Notes: generated from the letters alone by a model not told the origin. DNA of 64,000 nt from Streptomyces broussonetiae (GCF_009796285.1 NZ_CP047020.1:9610001-9674000); one strand, 5' to 3'. Positions 1 through 9,750 are shown, counted from the first letter of the stretch. A program made the numbers and translations.

Positions 1-399
1 TCGCGCAGGACGGCGGGGGCCCGGACGTTTCGCGCACTACTCCGAGATCAAGGGCGGGGGAGTGGGGTACCGCGAGCTGACCGAGGGCGAGTGCGTCACC
101 TTCGGCATCGGCCAGGGCCACACGGGTCCGCAGCCGAGAGCATTGTCCGGGGCTGACCGGGCGAGCGGGGCGGCTGTCCGGTCCGGTGCCGCCCCGCACG
201 GCTGGCGGTCGCGCGCAGGGTGCGAATGGGTCCGCGGGACCACCAGACACCCGGAACGACCACGCAGGAGAACGCGCAACTACGGGCCGCGCGTCGGCGG
301 GGATGCTGTGCTGATGTCTGGGCTCGCGGTCACTTGCGAGGGGGTGCAGGGTGGAGACGCGGCAGCCCAGCAGTGTTTCGCCGGTCTGCGGCAGCCGCG
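1..399. other. No gene recognised
   Basis: I see only open frames of high-GC DNA with no family resemblance. It may hold the unrecognisable 5' part of the phosphatase remnant that follows. Confidence 0.4.
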
Positions 400-1170
400 G
401 CAGTCCAGCCATGCGTTGCTGGCAATCCCTGCCCTCGCGGTGCTCTCGGTCTTGGTCGTGTTCTTGAGTGCGATGCGTGAGCGCCCCAGTCGGCAATCGG
501 CCCAGGCGCGATCGGTGTTCGAGGCCGCGCAGCATGTCCTGCCGTCGCCGTCGCCGTGCCGGACCGGATCGGGCCGCTGCAAGTCGCCTGCCTGTATCTG
601 GCGGCCGAGGACGAGGCCCAGGTCGCCGGCGATCTGTACGCGGCCATCCGCACCGAGCACGGACCCGCATCATGTTCGGTGACGTGCGGGGCAAGAGCCT
701 GCCCGCCATCGGCGAGGCCGCACACTACGCTGCCGGCGCTGGCCGCTGGGCTGGAACAGAGTGTCGCCGGCCGACTTCGAAGCCAGGACGAGGCCGGGGA
801 ATGCGTTGCCTCCACTTTGCTGCTGGAGATCCCCGACGAGGCCCCACATCCGGCTGACCAGCTGCGGCCACCCTCCGTCACTGTTGCTCAGACCGGGCGA
901 AGCGATCACCGTTCTCCTGCACCCCGCGCCCCCGCTGGGGGCCGGCAGCACTGGGCCGCAGGACTACACCCTCGATGTCTTTTCCTTCGAGGTGGGGGAC
1001 ATCCTCCTGCTGTATGCCGACGGCGTCATCGAGGCCCGCGACCCTGTCGGCGGGTTCTACCTTCACGGAACGGGCAGCTCAGTCGACCGACGCCGGCCCC
1101 GAGACGCTTCTGCATCACATCCGGCGCGATCTTCTCGCCCAGGCTGGCGGACGCCTCGACGATGTACGGC
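400..1170 (+). pseudogene. Decayed SpoIIE/RsbU-type PP2C serine phosphatase
   Basis: Pieces of a PP2C-type phosphatase appear in order but in three frames. First comes a membrane segment (LAIPALAVLSVLVVFLSAM, about 415-475), then the domain start (VPDRIGPLQVACLYLAAE, about 554-610), then GDVRGKSLPAIGEAAH (about 674-725). The C-terminal signature GDILLLYADGVIEARD lies at about 995-1040 and a last piece, LLHHIRRDLLAQAGGRLDD, at about 1110-1165. Proteins of this family dephosphorylate anti-anti-sigma factors or similar targets and are abundant in Streptomyces. At least three frameshifts and lost segments make it non-functional. The identity is based on recalled family motifs and is fairly secure. 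Confidence 0.75.
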
Positions 1171-1294
1171 CCTGCTGGGGTAGCCCGCCGTGGGCCGAGC
1201 CGGGTGGAGGATCCTTCCGGTCACAGTTCTTGGCGTCGCCGGCCGACGTCCTTCGACGTGAGTCTCTGTCGTGCACGACTGCGAGGGCTCCGTC

Positions 1295-2509
1295 TCACCT
1301 TGGGTACCACTGGGCGGTCTGCGGGGGCTTCGCGGCGCGGCCGCACTCGCGGCTGTGGGCGTGTGCGGGGTCGGTGCTGACGGCGAGAAAACTCAGCACA
1401 GCGCATGCGGCATAGGCCGTGCCGGGCCAGGCCAGCAGGACTGGATACGGGTGGGTGTGGTGCAGGCTGTCCTCCCAGCGGATCAGCAGCGGTACGAGGC
1501 GTGTGGCTGTCGCGAGGATCCACGCTGCGAGCGTGACGCGGCTGAGCAGCTGATGCCGTCTGGTGTCGTGGGCGAGCCAGATCATGGTGGGCAGGCACCA
1601 GATCCAGTGATGGCTCCAGGAAATCGGGCATGCCAGCAGTCCGTACAGTTCAGCGGTGATCAGGATGCCAAGGAGGTCGTGGCGTCTGGCGGCCTGGAGT
1701 AGGGCGAAGGCTGCAAGGGCGGTGATCGCTGCGAGGGCAGGCCACCAGGCCGGGGAGAGGGTGGCATCGTGGCCGAGGAGCCTGCTGAGTGCTCCGCGCA
1801 GGGACTGGTTGCGTACGGACCACACGGGGCCGATGCGTTGGGTGTCGGTCACCAGGGTGGTCCAGTACCTCGCCGACTCGCGCGGGGCGACGTGCCAGGC
1901 GAGCGCTGTGGCTGCGCAAGCAGCGGTCAGAGCCCATGCCGCCGTGCGCCATTGCCGGGTCGCCAGGAAGTACAGTCCGCCGATGCCCGGCGTGAGTTTG
2001 ACCGCGGCGGCCAGTCCGACGGCCGCTCCCCGGCCTGCGGCCGTACGAAGTACGGTCAGGGCGCCCAGCGCCAGGGCGCCCAGGAGCAGGTTGATCTGGC
2101 CTTGGTCGAGCGTGTGTCGGACAGGTTCGAGCCACAGGCCGGCGGCTGTCCAGAGCATGGCACGGGGCCTGGCGGGGCGCGGAGTGCGGACGGACAGCAG
2201 ACGTGCGGTGCAGGCGCTGATGGCGAACAAGGCGGTCACGGATGCTGCTTGCCACAGCCAGACCGCGACCGTCCACGGCAGTTGTGCCAACGGCAGGAAC
2301 GCCAGGGCGGCGAACGGCGGATAGGTGAACACCAGCGAGGGGATGGGCGGGGCTGTGTGCAGGTGGTAGTCGTACAGACCGCCGGTGAGGAGGAGCGGAG
2401 AGGCATCGCGATAGACACGCAGATCAAGAGGCGTGGGAGGGAAGGCGCTGATGGCCAGGACGTGCAGGGCGATCGAGACGGTCAGGCACCATCCGGCGTG
2501 GCTCGTCAC
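1295..2509 (-). CDS. GT87 family (DUF2029) polyprenol-phosphate mannosyltransferase-like membrane protein
   Basis: This 404-residue protein starts at a GTG. It has about ten hydrophobic segments, with the family-typical DLRVYRDA near residue 30 and FTYPPFAALAFLPLA near residue 60. Known GT87/GT-C proteins transfer mannose from a polyprenyl-phosphate donor to acceptors on the outer face of the membrane, as in actinobacterial lipoglycan synthesis. The length fits the family. Neighbours are a phosphatase remnant and unannotated DNA, so context adds nothing and the acceptor is unknown. It reads through without frameshift and is one of the few intact genes at this end. Confidence 0.8.
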   Translation of the reverse strand: MTSHAGWCLTVSIALHVLAISAFPPTPLDLRVYRDASPLLLTGGLYDYHLHTAPPIPSLVFTYPPFAALAFLPLAQLPWTVAVWLWQAASVTALFAISACTARLLSVRTPRPARPRAMLWTAAGLWLEPVRHTLDQGQINLLLGALALGALTVLRTAAGRGAAVGLAAAVKLTPGIGGLYFLATRQWRTAAWALTAACAATALAWHVAPRESARYWTTLVTDTQRIGPVWSVRNQSLRGALSRLLGHDATLSPAWWPALAAITALAAFALLQAARRHDLLGILITAELYGLLACPISWSHHWIWCLPTMIWLAHDTRRHQLLSRVTLAAWILATATRLVPLLIRWEDSLHHTHPYPVLLAWPGTAYAACAVLSFLAVSTDPAHAHSRECGRAAKPPQTAQWYPR

Positions 2510-2832
2510 TCACGTTACGGTCCTGCGTCCTGCGGCTACGGCATTCAGCCGCCCCCGATGGATCCGCTCAAACAGCCACTCATGCGATCTGTGCACCCAG
2601 AGGTCTCCTGACGCGACCGTGACCAACGCGCGCCAGCGTGACCGACTGAATGGCCTGCGCCGCGCCTTTACGCCAGCAGCGGCATGTCGCAGCCTGCTGG
2701 AGAGTGCACGGACGGCTCCCGCCGCTCCCACTGCGCATCCGCCAGATCGCCACGCCCGGTTCGGCTACATGGAGACACCGGACGTGCCCAGCACCCTGGC
2801 CCTGTGCCCTGCTCACCCCGCCCCACACCTAA
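2510..2832. other. No gene recognised
   Basis: Short open frames exist on both strands, but none shows a recognisable domain or a convincing ribosome binding site. It may be upstream sequence of the GT87 gene plus debris from the Kup remnant. Confidence 0.4.
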
Positions 2833-3041
2833 GGGCCGTTGAGCCTCGAACGGGCGTTCTGCTTCCTGTCGAAGTTCGAGCTGCGGCGTGGGAAGGCCCC
2901 GACGATGGCCGCCCGGCGCAAGCGCCTGTTCGTCGCGACCTCCTGCATCACGGCCGACGCCGCCGAGTACGTCGGCCTCCCCGGGACCGCACCGCCATCA
3001 TGGGCTCCCACATCCAGGTACAGACGCGCGTCGGCCGCTGA
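2833..3041 (+). pseudogene. C-terminal fragment of a Kup-type potassium transporter
   Basis: The frame reads ERAFCFLSKFELRRGKAPTM, then RRKRLFVATSCITADAAEYV. After a frameshift near 2980 it ends DRTAIMGSHIQVQTRVGR and a stop. This resembles the cytoplasmic C-terminal tail of Kup/KT family potassium-proton symporters, which ends in a conserved DRT-V-MG--I-V pattern. Only about 68 of more than 600 residues remain, and an in-frame stop lies just upstream at 2830. The membrane part is absent. Confidence 0.6.
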
Positions 3042-3069
3042 TCGCCCGGCGGAGCGGTCCTGGGGTGCC

Positions 3070-3540
3070 CTATGCACGTGGTCTTTCGGGTCCGGTTTCG
3101 TCTCCTCCCGCTCCTGCCGCGCGGACGGTGGCGTAGGCGCCGAGCGACACCACGGTCCAGGCTGCCGTTGCGACCGTCAGAGCCAGCCACGCCGGGTGGT
3201 GGCGCAGGAGAACGGAGGTGGTCAGGGCGAACGCAAGGAGCCCGAGGGTGCCCAGGGTGGCGCCGCGGGCGTCGTCGCGGGCACTGCGCAGGCCCTCCTC
3301 CTTGGCCACGAGAGTCAGACTGGCCAGCAGGACGGCGGGAAAGGCGAGGAAGACCCCGCCGATGAACGGGCCGAACACTTTTGACACGACAGCCGCCAGC
3401 AGTGACACGCCCGCTCCGAACCCGAACCGGACGAGCAGGTCCTTGTGTGGCATCTCCCGGGCCCTGCGCGGTTCCACCCGTACCCGGTCGGTGTTCTGCG
3501 GCCGCTCGCGACTGCCTTCGTTCCTCGCCGCGCTGCTCAT
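3070..3540 (-). CDS. DUF3147 family membrane protein (second of a pair)
   Basis: A 156-residue protein starts at the ATG at 3540, which overlaps the stop codon of the upstream gene (ATGA). After a charged N-terminus come four hydrophobic segments, starting at LLVRFGFGAGVSLLAAVVSK. The pattern GPFIGGVFLAFPAVLLASLTLV with AKEEG is typical of DUF3147 proteins. Their biochemical role is not established. The overlap with a paralogous upstream gene suggests the two are made together and may form a heteromer, as paired small membrane proteins often do; that is inference. Confidence 0.7.
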   Translation of the reverse strand: MSSAARNEGSRERPQNTDRVRVEPRRAREMPHKDLLVRFGFGAGVSLLAAVVSKVFGPFIGGVFLAFPAVLLASLTLVAKEEGLRSARDDARGATLGTLGLLAFALTTSVLLRHHPAWLALTVATAAWTVVSLGAYATVRAAGAGGDETGPERPRA

Positions 3541-3881
3541 GTGGCCACCGCAAAGGCGACGGCGGCCGCTACCGCGCCCCACACGAGAAGTGCCACCGCC
3601 GAGCCGCACTTGGCTCCGAGCCTTCCCAAGGCCGGCGCGTCGACGAGGCAGAACACGGTGAAGGCCGGCGCTCCGGCGAGCATGCCCCTGGCCGCGTCCA
3701 TGGCTTCGTGGTTCCCCTTGAACACGACCGTCAGGATCAGACCGGCCAAAGCGACCGAGGGCGCGGCGGCGAAGACGCCGGCCAGCCGCTTGGGCTCGAT
3801 GGTTTCCGCCAACAAGGCGAAAGCCACGACGAGCAAGCCCCCCACGAAAGCCTTCAAGAAGATCTCCAGCAAGGACTTCAC
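3537..3881 (-). CDS. DUF3147 family membrane protein (first of a pair)
   Basis: A 114-residue hydrophobic protein. I chose the GTG at 3881 (KSLLEIFLKAFVGGLLVVAF) because the open frame upstream has no membrane-protein character. It is a paralogue of the next gene: both contain the pattern of hydrophobic segment, FAAAPSVALAGLILTV, KGN, then two more segments. Its stop overlaps the next ATG by four bases. The function is unknown. A gene this small and hydrophobic retained as a tandem pair is probably under selection. Confidence 0.7.
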   Translation of the reverse strand: MKSLLEIFLKAFVGGLLVVAFALLAETIEPKRLAGVFAAAPSVALAGLILTVVFKGNHEAMDAARGMLAGAPAFTVFCLVDAPALGRLGAKCGSAVALLVWGAVAAAVAFAVAT

Positions 3882-4185
3882 CGGTACAACCTGAGCCCCG
3901 GCACGCCGTATGGCAATCGACCACGCCGTCAGGCAGTGGTCACTCTCCGGGTATCGGGGTACGCGATCCACATCGAAGCCGGGCCTGATCAGTCTTCGGA
4001 TACGGACATCGGCAGCAGGAACGAGAACGACAGCACGGACGCCCCCGCCGCGAGTGCGCCGAGTTCGGATGCCCTGTTGCCGAAGCTCAGTGACCGAGAT
4101 CTGAAGATCCTGGGTCGCGTCGGACGCGAGTGGGGCCAGGTGCTGGAGGACCCCGAGGTGTGACGGTCCGCGCTGCCGGTGGATC

Positions 4186-4430
4186 CAGACCTCGGTGGCC
4201 ACCCCGACGCCTGGCGGTGATCGTCGTCCTGCTGGTGGGCAACCTGCGCGGAGTACGCCAGGCGGGTGCTGTCTTCGCCGCACCCACGTACGCGTTCGTC
4301 ATCGCGATTCTCGCGCTCGTGGCCGTGGGCCTGACCGACGCGGTCGGCCGCGGATTCCAGCCCACACCGACGCCCCGGCTGCCGGTCACGGAAGGAGTCA
4401 TCCTTCTCTTGGTCCTGCGGGCCTTCGTCC
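4186..4430 (+). pseudogene. Fragment of an APC-family amino acid permease
   Basis: The frame reads LLVGNLRGVRQAGAVFAAPT, then YAFVIAILALVAVGL, and ends near VTEGVILLLVLRAF. This matches the middle of APC-superfamily permeases of the actinobacterial type, around helices 4-6. Both ends are lost and the frame falls apart after 4430. The piece is about 80 of about 650 residues. No function remains. Confidence 0.6.
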
Positions 4431-4770
4431 CGCGGCTGGACCGGCTCCAGCCTCCTCGGGGCCGGATTCGCGGCCTGCGCGATGATCGTCTGGTCGACCG
4501 ACAGGCGTCGGCTCTCCGAGACGCCGGACATGCGCTCCGGGGCAGCACACACATGTCAGACCGTGTTTGAGATCTGCAGCGATGCTGGCCACGTGGTGTA
4601 CCACACGCGGAAGTCCGTGCCTGGGGGGGCGAGCCGTACCTTTCCGGCAGCGTTGCCCATGATGATCAGGCGTGAGAAAGTGCCGCAGTCGGAGTCGCCG
4701 AGGGCCCCCGTCCCACCGCACTCGCAGATGACCTCCACCCTCGCACGGCGGAAGGGCAAGCCCGCTCACC
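4431..4770. other. No secure gene; possible small minus-strand frame at 4556-4759
   Basis: A 67-residue minus-strand frame contains CECGGTGALGDSDCGTFSR and ends FRVWYTTWPASLQISNTV. It looks more protein-like than its surroundings but has no clear ribosome binding site and I do not recognise it. The rest is decayed permease DNA. Confidence 0.3.
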
Positions 4771-5316
4771 ATGGCCGAAACCCCCAACGGCGTCGCCGGG
4801 ATAGCCAGCGAGGGCCACTTCGCGGCATTCGTCCGCAGATACCAATCCCTCGATCTGTTCGCCCGATTCCTCGGCAACCCGTTCGAGCTTCTGTGCGGCC
4901 AGGCCCAGTGCGCCCTCGAAGCGTACGATCCCGGGACCGTGCTGGAACGACTGGCGATCACCGGCCCGCCGTATCCCCTCGCGGACACCCACCTCGACTG
5001 GGATGACCCGGTGCCGGAGACCCGGTACATCATCACCCGGGTCGCCCTGTTCGCCCCGGTCACGCTCAGGGTGTGGACCCCCGCCGCCGGCACTCACGTC
5101 CTGCAGGGCGCACTGACCTGCGTCATCGCCAACCTCAACCAGCCCGACGACGACCGCATGGTGCGGTCCTGGCTCGACCTGGACGAGCACACCCCGAGCC
5201 GCCTCCTGAAGCCCGACAGCGACCTGCTCCGCAGCCGCCTGTTCAGCGTCGGCGAATGGCTCCCCACCGACTACCCGCACGGATCCCCCGAACGCGAGGG
5301 CCGGAGCACGACCTGA
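4771..5316 (+). CDS. Hypothetical protein
   Basis: A 181-residue soluble acidic protein beginning MAETPNGVAGIASEGHFAAF. It has no signal peptide, membrane segment or recognised domain. The strongly acidic sequence with LDLDEHTPSRLLKPDSDLL, and a codon third position rich in C and G, suggest a real gene rather than a shadow. It lies between a permease fragment and a decayed ISL3 element, with no operon partner. I cannot assign a role. Confidence 0.5.
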   Translation: MAETPNGVAGIASEGHFAAFVRRYQSLDLFARFLGNPFELLCGQAQCALEAYDPGTVLERLAITGPPYPLADTHLDWDDPVPETRYIITRVALFAPVTLRVWTPAAGTHVLQGALTCVIANLNQPDDDRMVRSWLDLDEHTPSRLLKPDSDLLRSRLFSVGEWLPTDYPHGSPEREGRSTT

Positions 5317-5449
5317 CGTGCCCGCCGCTACTGATCTCTTCGGGTTGGTGTCGGGGGTGGTGACGTGTGGTGATCCCTGCGGTAGGCCGGTGGTATGCGG
5401 TACGCGCAGGGTGGCGGACTGACCGCGGAGCGGCGGCGGTTTCGTGAGC

Positions 5450-6602
5450 GGATCCGCTACGAAGCGTCGCATCCCGCCGGGTCCACAGCAAGCTATGGTC
5501 GTCAGCTGGACGACTGTCCCGTCGGTACTGGTTCGGCTGACCGTCCGCCGGTTCTTCTGCGATACCCCAACCTGCCAACGGAGGACGCTCGTTGAGCAGG
5601 TCGACGGTGCGAGCGACCCCCACCAGAGGGCCAGCTCAAGCCTGTGCTTCGTGCTTCGTTCCGTGGCGGCCGAGCTGGGTGGACGGCCCGGGGCACGGCT
5701 GTGCCGGAAACTCTCGGCTCCAGCAGGCCGGATGCGGCTCCTCGGACATCTGCATGCTCCGGCCGTGCCCCGGCCGATCCCCCCGCGTGCTTGGCGTGCA
5801 CGAGTTCGCCTTCGGCCGCGGCCGTCGCTATGGAACGATCCTCGTCGACGTGGAAACCCATCAGCTCGTCGACGTCCTGCCAGACCGGAGTTCCGAGACG
5901 CTGGCCACTTGGCTCCGTGACCATGCCGTTGCCGAGGTCGTGTGCCGGGATCGGGCAAGCGCCTACACCCGTGCAGTCAAGGAAGTCGCCCCTGGCGCAG
6001 GTTCTGCTCGACTCAGCCCGCGACCGACGGAATGTGCCCTCGACCGCTTCAAGTCCTGCCTCCAAGCCCAGTTTGCCGCCGGTCACACCAATGCCAAAGA
6101 GTTGTACGGCCAGATTTGCGAACGCGGCTTCTCCGGCGGCTACTCGACGCTCTCCCGCTACGTGCGAACACTGCGCGACGGCACCGCCGTTCCTGCCCCC
6201 GAACCGATCCCGAGCCCACGCACCATCAGCGGATGGATCATGCGGCTACGCGAAAAGCTCTCACCTCGTCAAGCCGTTGAGTTGGAACGCGTCCGGCTGG
6301 CCTTCCCGGACATCACCGAAGCGTGCAACATCGCCCGTGCCTTCACCGACCTGGTCCGAAACCGCCGGGGTCATCTGCTCACTGAGTCGATCCGCCAGGG
6401 CGAACAGTGCGGTCAGCCGTCGATCCGGTCTTTCGCCGGCTTCCTCCGTCAGGACCTTGACGCCGTGACCGCTGGACTTATCCTCGCCTACAGCTCGGGC
6501 GTAGTCGAAGGACATGTCTGCAGAGTCAAGCTCCTCAAGAGAAGCATGTACAGTCGCGCGTCCTTCGCGCTCGTGCGAGCTCGCATCCTGGCACGGCCCT
6601 GA
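5450..6602 (+). pseudogene. Decayed ISL3 family transposase
   Basis: ISL3 motifs appear in order in more than one frame. VRLTVRRFFCDTPTCQRR (about 5537-5590) belongs to the N-terminal zinc-binding region. VLGVHEFAFGRGRRYGTILV (about 5788-5850) starts the catalytic domain. DRASAYTRAVKEVAPG follows near 5950, and the C-terminus ends SRASFALVRARILARP. There is a frameshift near 5785. After KEVAPG the conserved DRWHLLQNL segment is missing, which shows an internal deletion. The first about 40 residues are not visible. It cannot be active. Confidence 0.8.
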
Positions 6603-6687
6603 CCTCGGCTTTCATGAGATCGCTGCCATAACCCTGAATGGCCGCCTCTGCTCGTCTCCCTCACTTGGTCGCAGTTTCAACGGCGGG

Positions 6688-7623
6688 TAGTAGGACTCCG
6701 TTAGGTCTGTCTGTCGCTCGTGTTGAGCGTCATGGTGGGTGTGTGGACGCACATGAAGTGAACCGAGTTCGGGCGAAGTTGGCGTTATTCGTGGCTGAGG
6801 TGTTCGCCTCGGTGCCGCGGAAGGACCAGCGGGCCAAGGGCGACTGCTATCTGCGGGGCCTGATGATGGATGGTCGCCGCAAGTCCATCCAGGCCATGGC
6901 CTCGCAGCTGCCTGACGGCAACGAGCAGAACCTGCAGCAGTTCGTGAACCAGTCGCCGTGGGATCCGGTGCCGGTGCGCCGACGGATCGCACAGCGGATG
7001 GTGCCGCTGATTGGCCCGGACGCCTGGGCGGTGGACGACGTGTCGTTTCCCAAGGACGGCAGTATGTCGGTCGCTGTCGCCCACCAGTACTGCGGAGCGC
7101 TGGGCAAACAGGCCAACTGCCAGGTCGCGGTGAGCGTGCACGCGGTCACGGACACCGCGTCGTGCCCGCTGCAATGGCGCCTGTTCATGCCCGAAGAATG
7201 GGCCGGTGATGTCGAGCGGCGGCGCAAGACCGGGATTCCCGAGGACATCGGCCACCGGGAGAAGTGGCGACTGGCATTGGACACCATCGATGAGCCGGCC
7301 AGATGGGACCTGACCCCGCCGGTGCTGGTGGCAGACGCCGGCTACGGCCAGAACGCCTGGGCCTGGACCACTTCGAGGGCCGCTCCTGGAACGGCTGGCA
7401 CCACCACGTCACCCTCGTCACCGCCGCCCACGCCTTCCTCACTGAACAGCGCCTGGCCCCAAAAGCTCACACACCGGCCTCACCCTCTACCAGATCCTCG
7501 ACGCCCTCCAAGACGTGCTGCACTGCTGGACCGGCCTGTGCACAACATGCCACCAGCCCCTGACGCGACCCCGGACCAGACACCACCCAGCAAGATCTAC
7601 CTCGACCTAACGGAGTCCTACTA
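6688..7623 (+). mobile_element. IS701 family element, internally deleted, with 20-bp perfect terminal inverted repeats
   Basis: The left end 6688-6707 (TAGTAGGACTCCGTTAGGTC) is exactly the reverse complement of 7604-7623. Between them lies a single IS701-type transposase remnant. The outermost bases read gtag on the left (6687-6690) and ctag on the right (7621-7624). This is one mismatch away from the 4-bp CTAG-like target duplication described for IS701. The intact ends mean it could be mobilised by a related transposase, although its own is broken. Confidence 0.8.
6743..7563 (+). pseudogene. IS701 family transposase with internal deletion
   Basis: Starting at GTG 6743 (MDAHEVNRVRAKLALFVAEV) the frame shows the family features GLMMDGRRKSIQAMASQLPD and WAVDDVSFPKDG (first catalytic Asp). 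VLVADAGYGQN (second Asp) is followed by a jump. The sequence then continues in another frame as HFEGRSWNGWHHHVTLV, ending near LCTTCHQ. The segment between the second Asp and the C-terminal block, which normally carries the catalytic Glu, is missing, so it is inactive. Confidence 0.8.
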
Positions 7624-7674
7624 GGGCTCACGGAAGCGGGCTGGGCGGGACTCGGGCCCATCCCGGTGTGAGGT

Positions 7675-9099
7675 TCAAGTGGCAACACCCCACCACATTG
7701 CCCACGGTACGAATCCGACCGCGGCCAGCCCGACCGGGGCCAGGCGTAGCCAGGCCGCCCGGCTCGGCGTCGGCCGTCGGCGCCAGAGTGCGGCTGCGGA
7801 GACGCCGGCGGACACCACCACGGCGACGGCGAGCCCCTGCACCATCAGCCACACGGCCGGATGGCCCCACACAACGGGCGCCGCCGTACTGATGCCTGCC
7901 ACGAAAACGGCAAGCGGGCAGGCCACCGTTGCCATGACCGCCAGCAGGCCGAGCCCGGCCAACCACCGCGCCGGGCGCAGGACCGGGCCCCGGCGCAGGA
8001 GGGCACTGATCGGGTAGGCGGCGAAGCCGAGGAGCAGCAGCGCCGGGGTGAGCCAGGCGTACCAGGCGTGGTCGGGTACGGGGGTGGTGGCGAGTGTCTG
8101 TCCGGGTGCGGGGGCGGCGCTTGACGCCGGTGGGTGGCCGGCCGCGACGGCCTGCACCCATGAGGTCATGGTCTGCGCATAGCGCGGGGCCAATTCCCCC
8201 AGCTTCTTGCCGTGGAAGAGCGGGCCGCCGATCCGGTCGAACCCGTCCGACGTGCGGTGCCCGTTGTGCGCACCGCTGGCGACGAAGCCGATGACGGCGT
8301 GCTGGTTTCCCGCACGGGCCAGGGCCTCGCGGAAGATCTGTGCGCTCTCCTGGGGCGGCACCTGCGTGTCGTGCTCGCCCCACAGCGCCAGCACCGGCGT
8401 TCGGTGGAGCTGCTCCAGCACCGGTACGGGGTCGTAGCCGGCCGAGGGGAACAGACCGGTCGATGCCATGAACTGGGCGGCGGGGCCGGCCACGGTGCGA
8501 CGGAACGATCCGCCCACCCCCTGGTGGCGCAGATGAGTGCTGAGGTTCCAGACCTGGGTACGCAGCGGGTCGTAGCCGGAGCCGCCGATGGTGACGATGA
8601 ACGCGACGTCGGGCAAGCGCGATGCGGCCAGCGGCGCCACCCAGCCCCCCTCGCTGAACCCCCACAGCCCGACCTGGTGTGGGTTCACCCCGCTGTTGGA
8701 CTGCAACAACCGCACTCCGGCGAGTGCGTCGTCGGCCAGCAGGCCGAAGTCTGTGTGGAGCCGGGAGTAGCCGACGGTCCGCTTGTCGTAGACCAGCGTG
8801 GTGATCCCGGCCCGCGCGAATGCCTCGGCCTCCTGCCGGTACTCCTTCCGGGGCCCGGGGCCCGAGCCGCCGACGAGTACGATGCCCGGTTCCGGGCCAG
8901 GTGCTCCGTTCTTGCTGAGGACGGTGCCGTGCAGGACGAGCCCGCCGCCGCCCCGGAAGGTGACCTGCTGGCGGACCAGCCCGTCCCCGTCGGCATACGC
9001 CCTGGGCGCGGCCAGCAGGAGGAGGGCGCCGGCCAACGCCCCGGATAAAAGGGCCAGTACGGTGCGTATGGATGATGCGGACGTAGCAGAGAGCAGCAT
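7675..9099 (-). CDS. Alpha/beta hydrolase with C-terminal membrane segments
   Basis: A 474-residue protein starting at ATG 9099. An N-terminal signal or anchor (TVLALLSGALAGALLLLAAP) precedes a hydrolase domain. Its nucleophile elbow is LWGFSEGGW (GxSxGG), the acid is likely in LWGEHDTQVP, and the His is probably in GAHNGHR. After about residue 345 come four hydrophobic segments with charged loops. The catalytic domain is therefore probably outside the membrane and tethered at both ends; that topology is inference. The substrate is unknown. The ArsR-like gene directly upstream is co-oriented and may regulate it. Confidence 0.7.
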   Translation of the reverse strand: MLLSATSASSIRTVLALLSGALAGALLLLAAPRAYADGDGLVRQQVTFRGGGGLVLHGTVLSKNGAPGPEPGIVLVGGSGPGPRKEYRQEAEAFARAGITTLVYDKRTVGYSRLHTDFGLLADDALAGVRLLQSNSGVNPHQVGLWGFSEGGWVAPLAASRLPDVAFIVTIGGSGYDPLRTQVWNLSTHLRHQGVGGSFRRTVAGPAAQFMASTGLFPSAGYDPVPVLEQLHRTPVLALWGEHDTQVPPQESAQIFREALARAGNQHAVIGFVASGAHNGHRTSDGFDRIGGPLFHGKKLGELAPRYAQTMTSWVQAVAAGHPPASSAAPAPGQTLATTPVPDHAWYAWLTPALLLLGFAAYPISALLRRGPVLRPARWLAGLGLLAVMATVACPLAVFVAGISTAAPVVWGHPAVWLMVQGLAVAVVVSAGVSAAALWRRRPTPSRAAWLRLAPVGLAAVGFVPWAMWWGVAT

Positions 9100-9137
9100 G
9101 GCTTGCGTCCCCCTTCGTTGTCGGTCGGGCTGCGCGG

Positions 9138-9701
9138 TCAGTTGGTCTCGGGAATTCCGAGCAGCCGGACGAGCACGGTCCGCGCCTCGGGTGCGTCCCC
9201 ATGCTCCGGGGCCGAGTACCGGTAGAGGAGCGTGATGTACTCCTCGAAGAACGCGCGGAGTTGGTCTGGGTCGACCCGGAGAGAGGCGCGCGAGAAGAGC
9301 GCCGCGTCGGCCCAGGGGCCCAGCGTGTCGCGCGCCTCCTCGAACCGCCGGGCCGAGTCGATCAGTTCGGCGAGGTTGAGCCGATGCATCTCGGTCAGTG
9401 CCTCGCGCATCTGCGGCGTCTGCCGGCTGTACGGCGGGAACCGCCGGTCCCCTGGCACTGCCCGCCACCACCGCTCCCGCCCTTTCGCCAGCTCAGGGAC
9501 CTCCTCGACGAAGCCGTGCTTGGCCAGCTGCCGCAGGTGGTAGCTGACCAGCCCCGTGCTCTCGCCCAGTTCACGTGCCAGCGCGGCAGAGTTGGCGGGC
9601 CCCCGGCGTAGGCATTGCTCGATCTTCTGCCGCATCGGGTGCGCGAAGGCGCGTAGTGCCTCGACATCGGTGATCTCTTGGGCAGGAGGTTGTTCGGCCA
9701 T
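9138..9701 (-). CDS. ArsR-like winged-helix transcriptional regulator
   Basis: A 187-residue protein. I chose ATG 9701, which gives MAEQPPAQEITDVEALRAF, and then the winged helix at about residues 12-80: AFAHPMRQKIEQCLRRG, NSAALARELGESTGLVSYHL, RQLAKHGFVEEV. This is the HTH_20 type found in many actinobacterial regulators. The C-terminal half is helical and would dimerise or sense a ligand. It lies 38 bp upstream of the hydrolase on the same strand. A perfect palindrome sits 28 bases upstream of the start, so autoregulation is likely. Confidence 0.8.
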   Translation of the reverse strand: MAEQPPAQEITDVEALRAFAHPMRQKIEQCLRRGPANSAALARELGESTGLVSYHLRQLAKHGFVEEVPELAKGRERWWRAVPGDRRFPPYSRQTPQMREALTEMHRLNLAELIDSARRFEEARDTLGPWADAALFSRASLRVDPDQLRAFFEEYITLLYRYSAPEHGDAPEARTVLVRLLGIPETN

Positions 9702-9715
9702 GCCCGAAGGGTAAG

Positions 9716-9750
9716 AGTTGCAAAGGGTAGTTGCAAGGAGTCCTTGCAAC
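9716..9750 (-). promoter_or_regulatory. Palindromic operator upstream of the ArsR-like gene
   Basis: GTTGCAAGGA (9730-9739), one base, then TCCTTGCAAC (9741-9750) form a perfect 10+1+10 palindrome. A further half-site GTTGCAA lies at 9718-9724. The three TTGCAA-type boxes just before the start codon fit a dimeric winged-helix repressor. The link to this regulator is inference from position. Confidence 0.65.

Noticed and set aside
4666..5958. 430-residue minus-strand open frame
   Set aside because: Arg/Gly-rich shadow without motifs; it crosses the ISL3 relic and the plus-strand hypothetical gene.
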